From Adineta vaga (lineage: Eukaryota; Rotifera), in contig CP075493.1 in NCBI GenBank assembly GCA_021613535.1, forward strand, positions 8,804,001-8,868,000: a stretch of DNA of 64,000 nucleotides. The letters are read 5' to 3'. The translations under genes were made by a program, and so were the position numbers. Of the stretch, positions 60,958-64,000 are shown in pieces; the first letter of the stretch is position 1; the number at the start of each line of letters is the position of its first letter. The notes below the pieces were generated by a model, which worked only from the letters and a program-made list of their open reading frames with translations, had not been told where the DNA came from and did not search any database.

Positions 60958-63900
60958 ATGTTATCAAGAAATTCAAATCTTTTACTCATTCTTTATTTCT
61001 TCTCTCAACTTTACCTACTTATTCAAGGTAAGAAAATGATTATTATTTCTATGACAAAAATTTCTTCGTTTTCTTTTTATCAATCTAGGAACTTCTCCAT
61101 TTACTCATCGAATGCAAAATATAACAATTATCTATAAACCTAATGCATATATTTATCATTTTTGTCAAACAAATCAGTCAATTCATTCGAAACGTATACG
61201 TTGGCATTATGAATCTCTTGAAAATACCAATCATGAGATATTAATACATTGTAAACAGTTATTTAATAATTCCGATTGTTTTGATTTTTATTATGGTCCA
61301 TCGTTAAGTTTATTGGTTGTTAAAGAATCGCATTTATTTAGTGGAAAATATACATGTCATATTAATTTCAATTCTACTTATGAAATAAACTCAACTGCTT
61401 GGATTGATGTGAAATTACCTTCATATGAACTCGATGAGGATGAAGAATCAACAACGATATACAATGAAAATCAAGCGAAAATATTAGCTCATGATTATAA
61501 AATACCGTATATAGTTGATGAAAATGATCGAGCATCATTTGGTAAACGTGTACAGATTAATGGTGTATTTCATACGGAATGTCAGTCAATTGAAAGTTTA
61601 TATCCAATAAATTTTATATGGCTTCAATTGAAAAATACATCAAAAGGAATCAAAACTATTCGATTGATACATGATGATGGACAAAGAATTCGAATTCGAC
61701 AAGATAATTACTCAAGTAAGTCCCAATAAATTCAGAACATTACTCTTCTATTGAAAAATATTTTCTATCCATTAAAAACTAGAACAGAAGAGTAATAAAC
61801 AAGTTTTTCTATTTCCTGTTCATGAGTAATGTCTATTCATATGTTATGAATATATCCGACGGTAAAATGGAGAAATAATGGTATAATATAGTAGATCTTT
61901 TCTATTGAAAAAACTAATGTAACTTAACTCATATTCTACTAGCGTTTCCTTCCTTTTGTATTCTTCATCTGATGATTTACATTTAAGATAATTATTTCCG
62001 ATTCTTGTCAGAAAAAATATCTCTATATTAAATCGTTTCGTCAAGGACTAGAACAAAATTTGACATCACACACTTATGTGTTCAAAGATATTACACGAAT
62101 GCTCTTTTGTAGTATACATGTTCACTAGAAGGTTTTAGTATCAAATTACGGATCAATCATTCTATGTTTCATTGTACTTGTGTAGACATGCGAGGGATTG
62201 TAATCTCGATATATGAGACACAAGGCTGAATAGTAAACTATTGTTTCTAAATATTTAATTAGAAAATTGTGCTAAATTATAATTTCGAGATTGTAATTTC
62301 AATCTAAGATCCAGGTGTTGCCGATACTTTGAAATGCTTTCGTAACTTTCGATATATCACAGAAAAGTTCATAGTATTTATTTAAATCAAGCAATAAAGA
62401 ATGCTAACATAATTCTTCTTTCTAAAGGTTCATTGTCGATATATTCTGTGGGCTTTTTTGATCAAGGTGATTATGTTTGTATTGCTTCCAATGCGTTTGG
62501 TCGATCATATTCTAGTTTACGTTCATTGATTGTTTCTGGTAAGAATGCAATATCATCGAATGGAAGAATGATGTTTGCTAATGATTTTCGTTTTTGCATG
62601 TATACAAATCTTGCTAGTATTTAGAACGCATGGTTTTACCACGTATACATACTAATGTACGAAATAATAGTGATATTGATCTTCAACATAGTGATATGAA
62701 AACATTGACTTGCACCGCGGATGGTCATCCTTTTCCTGATGTTGCTTGGATTCGAGGTTTTCTTTCTAATTTTACTCTTCTTCTTCTTCTTTTGATACGT
62801 TTTTTCTATTGATTATATCTCATAGTTTCTGATTCTATTCCTTTGGTACGTGGACAATCATTTGCTGTCCTGAAATTTGTCGATGAAATGCATGGATTGA
62901 ATAAATATATGTGTGAAGCACGAAATAAGCATGGTGTGACACGAACTTTTATTAATGTTGTCATTCCAGGTTTGACATTTTACTTCTTTTGTTTTTTCTG
63001 GTTCTAAAATTATTCAAATATCTTGTTTGTAAAGATGTTCATATACAGCCGATATTGAATTACGATGATCTACAAAGTCGAAGTGTTCTTCTCAATTGGC
63101 ATGTACCGAATGAACGTGATGATCATTTCACTCATTTTATTATCTATTATCGTTGCCTAAATCATTTTGATATCGATATCGATGACCAAGATGAGTTGAT
63201 TGATATCGAAAATTATCAACAAATTCTTGTTGATCGAAGTCAAACATATTATAATCGTACCTATCGAGTAAGTAAATGCATGATGATAACAAAATTTCAG
63301 TTATTTAAATTGTTTAGGTGATCGATCTGATTCCACATGAGAAATATGAATTTCGATTGAAAGCTTTTACAGGTGTTGTACCATCTAATTATTCAAATCC
63401 AGTCTTTATGAAAACTCGAGAAAGTGTACCAGAAAAGATTGGAAAACTACATGGTTATGTTTGGAATCGAACATCCGTCGTGGTTCATTGGACACCATCA
63501 AAGTCAACAAATGGACCAAACTTTGTAAGATAAATTGAATTTGAATTTACTATCTGCGAGAGATCTGTTTGAGATTGTACTTGTAAACATCACTAGAATT
63601 GGTTATCCTATTTTTTGTTTCATGCCTATTGTTTATTTTAGTATTACATTCTCTACTATACGATCAATACATCCATTCCGTTTGAACAATGGCCACATGT
63701 TCGTATTCATTCTTATCCGTTCTATATTCTTCCATTAACAATTCCTTCTCATCTTCAACTATTTATTCGTGTAGCTAGTGTGAATGCAAAAGGTTCAGTT
63801 TTAAGTGACTTTCATATGATTAATCATAGTTTATCAATTACTTCTGTATTATCAGTCAAAATTAATAATTTTCAATGCTTCTCAGATGAACAAAATCAAG

Positions 63901-64000
63901 TGATTTCGTTAACTTGGTCTGTTGATCATAATTCTCGTATATTGATTAAAAAATATATTATCTATTATGTTGATTTGACACAAATTGACAATGATTTAAT
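60958..64000 (+). CDS. Ig/fibronectin-III cell-surface receptor, 3' end outside window
   Basis: The ATG at 60958 opens a signal peptide, MLSRNSNLLLILYFFSQLYL, with exon 1 ending in phase 1 at a GTAAGA donor. The ectodomain begins GTSPFTHRMQNITIIY. A first Ig-like domain has paired cysteines (YHFCQTNQ and GKYTCHINF). A second has FHTECQSIE and, across a 0.7 kb intron, DQGDYVCIASNAFGRSYSSL. A third has MKTLTCTADGHPFPDVAWIR and NKYMCEARNKHGVTRTFINV. Fibronectin-III domains follow: SVLLNWHVPNERDDHFTHFI with HEKYEFRLKAFTGVVPSNYS, then TSVVVHWTPSKSTNGPNF with FIRVASVNAKGSVLSDF, and the start of another (ISLTWSVDHNSR). The order suits an adhesion or guidance receptor (DCC/neogenin, protogenin or Dscam-like), but the exact family cannot be set without the C-terminus. 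Confidence 0.85.
61716..62428 (+). other. Long intron of the Ig/FN3 receptor gene
   Basis: About 0.7 kb lies between the exon ending IRIRQDNYSS and the exon starting SLSIYSVGFFDQGDY. It is AT-rich, with no gene seen on either strand. Confidence 0.5.

Noticed and set aside
1-64000. Transposons, CRISPR arrays, tRNA or rRNA genes, bacterial operon features
   Set aside because: None recognised by eye. A tRNA or rRNA scan and a repeat-library search were not possible here and would be decisive.

Overview
The window is nuclear DNA from an animal. It is AT-rich and gene-dense, and its genes are cut by many short (about 45-70 bp) GT-AG introns. The protein set is metazoan: ankyrin with ZU5-UPA-death domains, the neuroendocrine chaperone 7B2, ATAD3, BCAS3, and an Ig/FN3 receptor. 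Compact introns, tightly packed same-strand gene pairs and splice acceptors abutting start codons fit a bdelloid rotifer or a similar compact spiralian. That placement is inference; no species marker was found.

Layout. Positions 1 to 18.1 kb (minus strand) hold one very large ankyrin gene whose 3' end lies beyond base 1. Running from high to low coordinates it encodes about 23 ANK repeats, ZU5, UPA, a death domain and a long disordered tail. Further possible first exons lie up to 22.2 kb, and a small cystatin-like secreted inhibitor gene sits on the opposite strand inside that 5' region (20.8-21.2 kb). ATAD3 (22.4-24.9 kb, minus) lies only 150 bp upstream of the most distal ankyrin start exon. 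A single-RRM Lark/RBM4-like protein (25.4-26.8 kb, plus) and 7B2 (27.4-28.2 kb, plus) follow. Cytoplasmic dynein 1 heavy chain fills 28.9-46.6 kb (minus), then BCAS3 (47.3-50.5 kb, minus) and a small unrecognised two-exon gene (51.3-51.7 kb, minus). FAHD1 and PGM3 (52.7-55.7 kb, plus) are separated by only 57 nt. The 25-residue ribosomal protein eL41 gene (56.3-56.4 kb, minus) faces away from a divergent A/B-type cyclin (56.8-58.5 kb, plus). A 2.5 kb spacer contains a decayed duplicate of the cyclin 3' end. The window closes inside an Ig/FN3 cell-surface receptor gene (61.0 kb onward, plus).

Most genes are housekeeping or cytoskeletal, and I see no mobile element, CRISPR array or defence island. 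The points most worth a second look are: the stacked phase-0 alternative ankyrin first exons; the ATAD3-to-ankyrin and FAHD1-to-PGM3 junctions that look like spliced-leader operons; a Thr-to-Ala change in the AAA4 Walker A motif of dynein; the altered cyclin docking patch; frame breaks in PGM3; and a 7B2 C-terminus lacking the usual Lys-Lys pair. Splice coordinates were read by eye and need transcript support.
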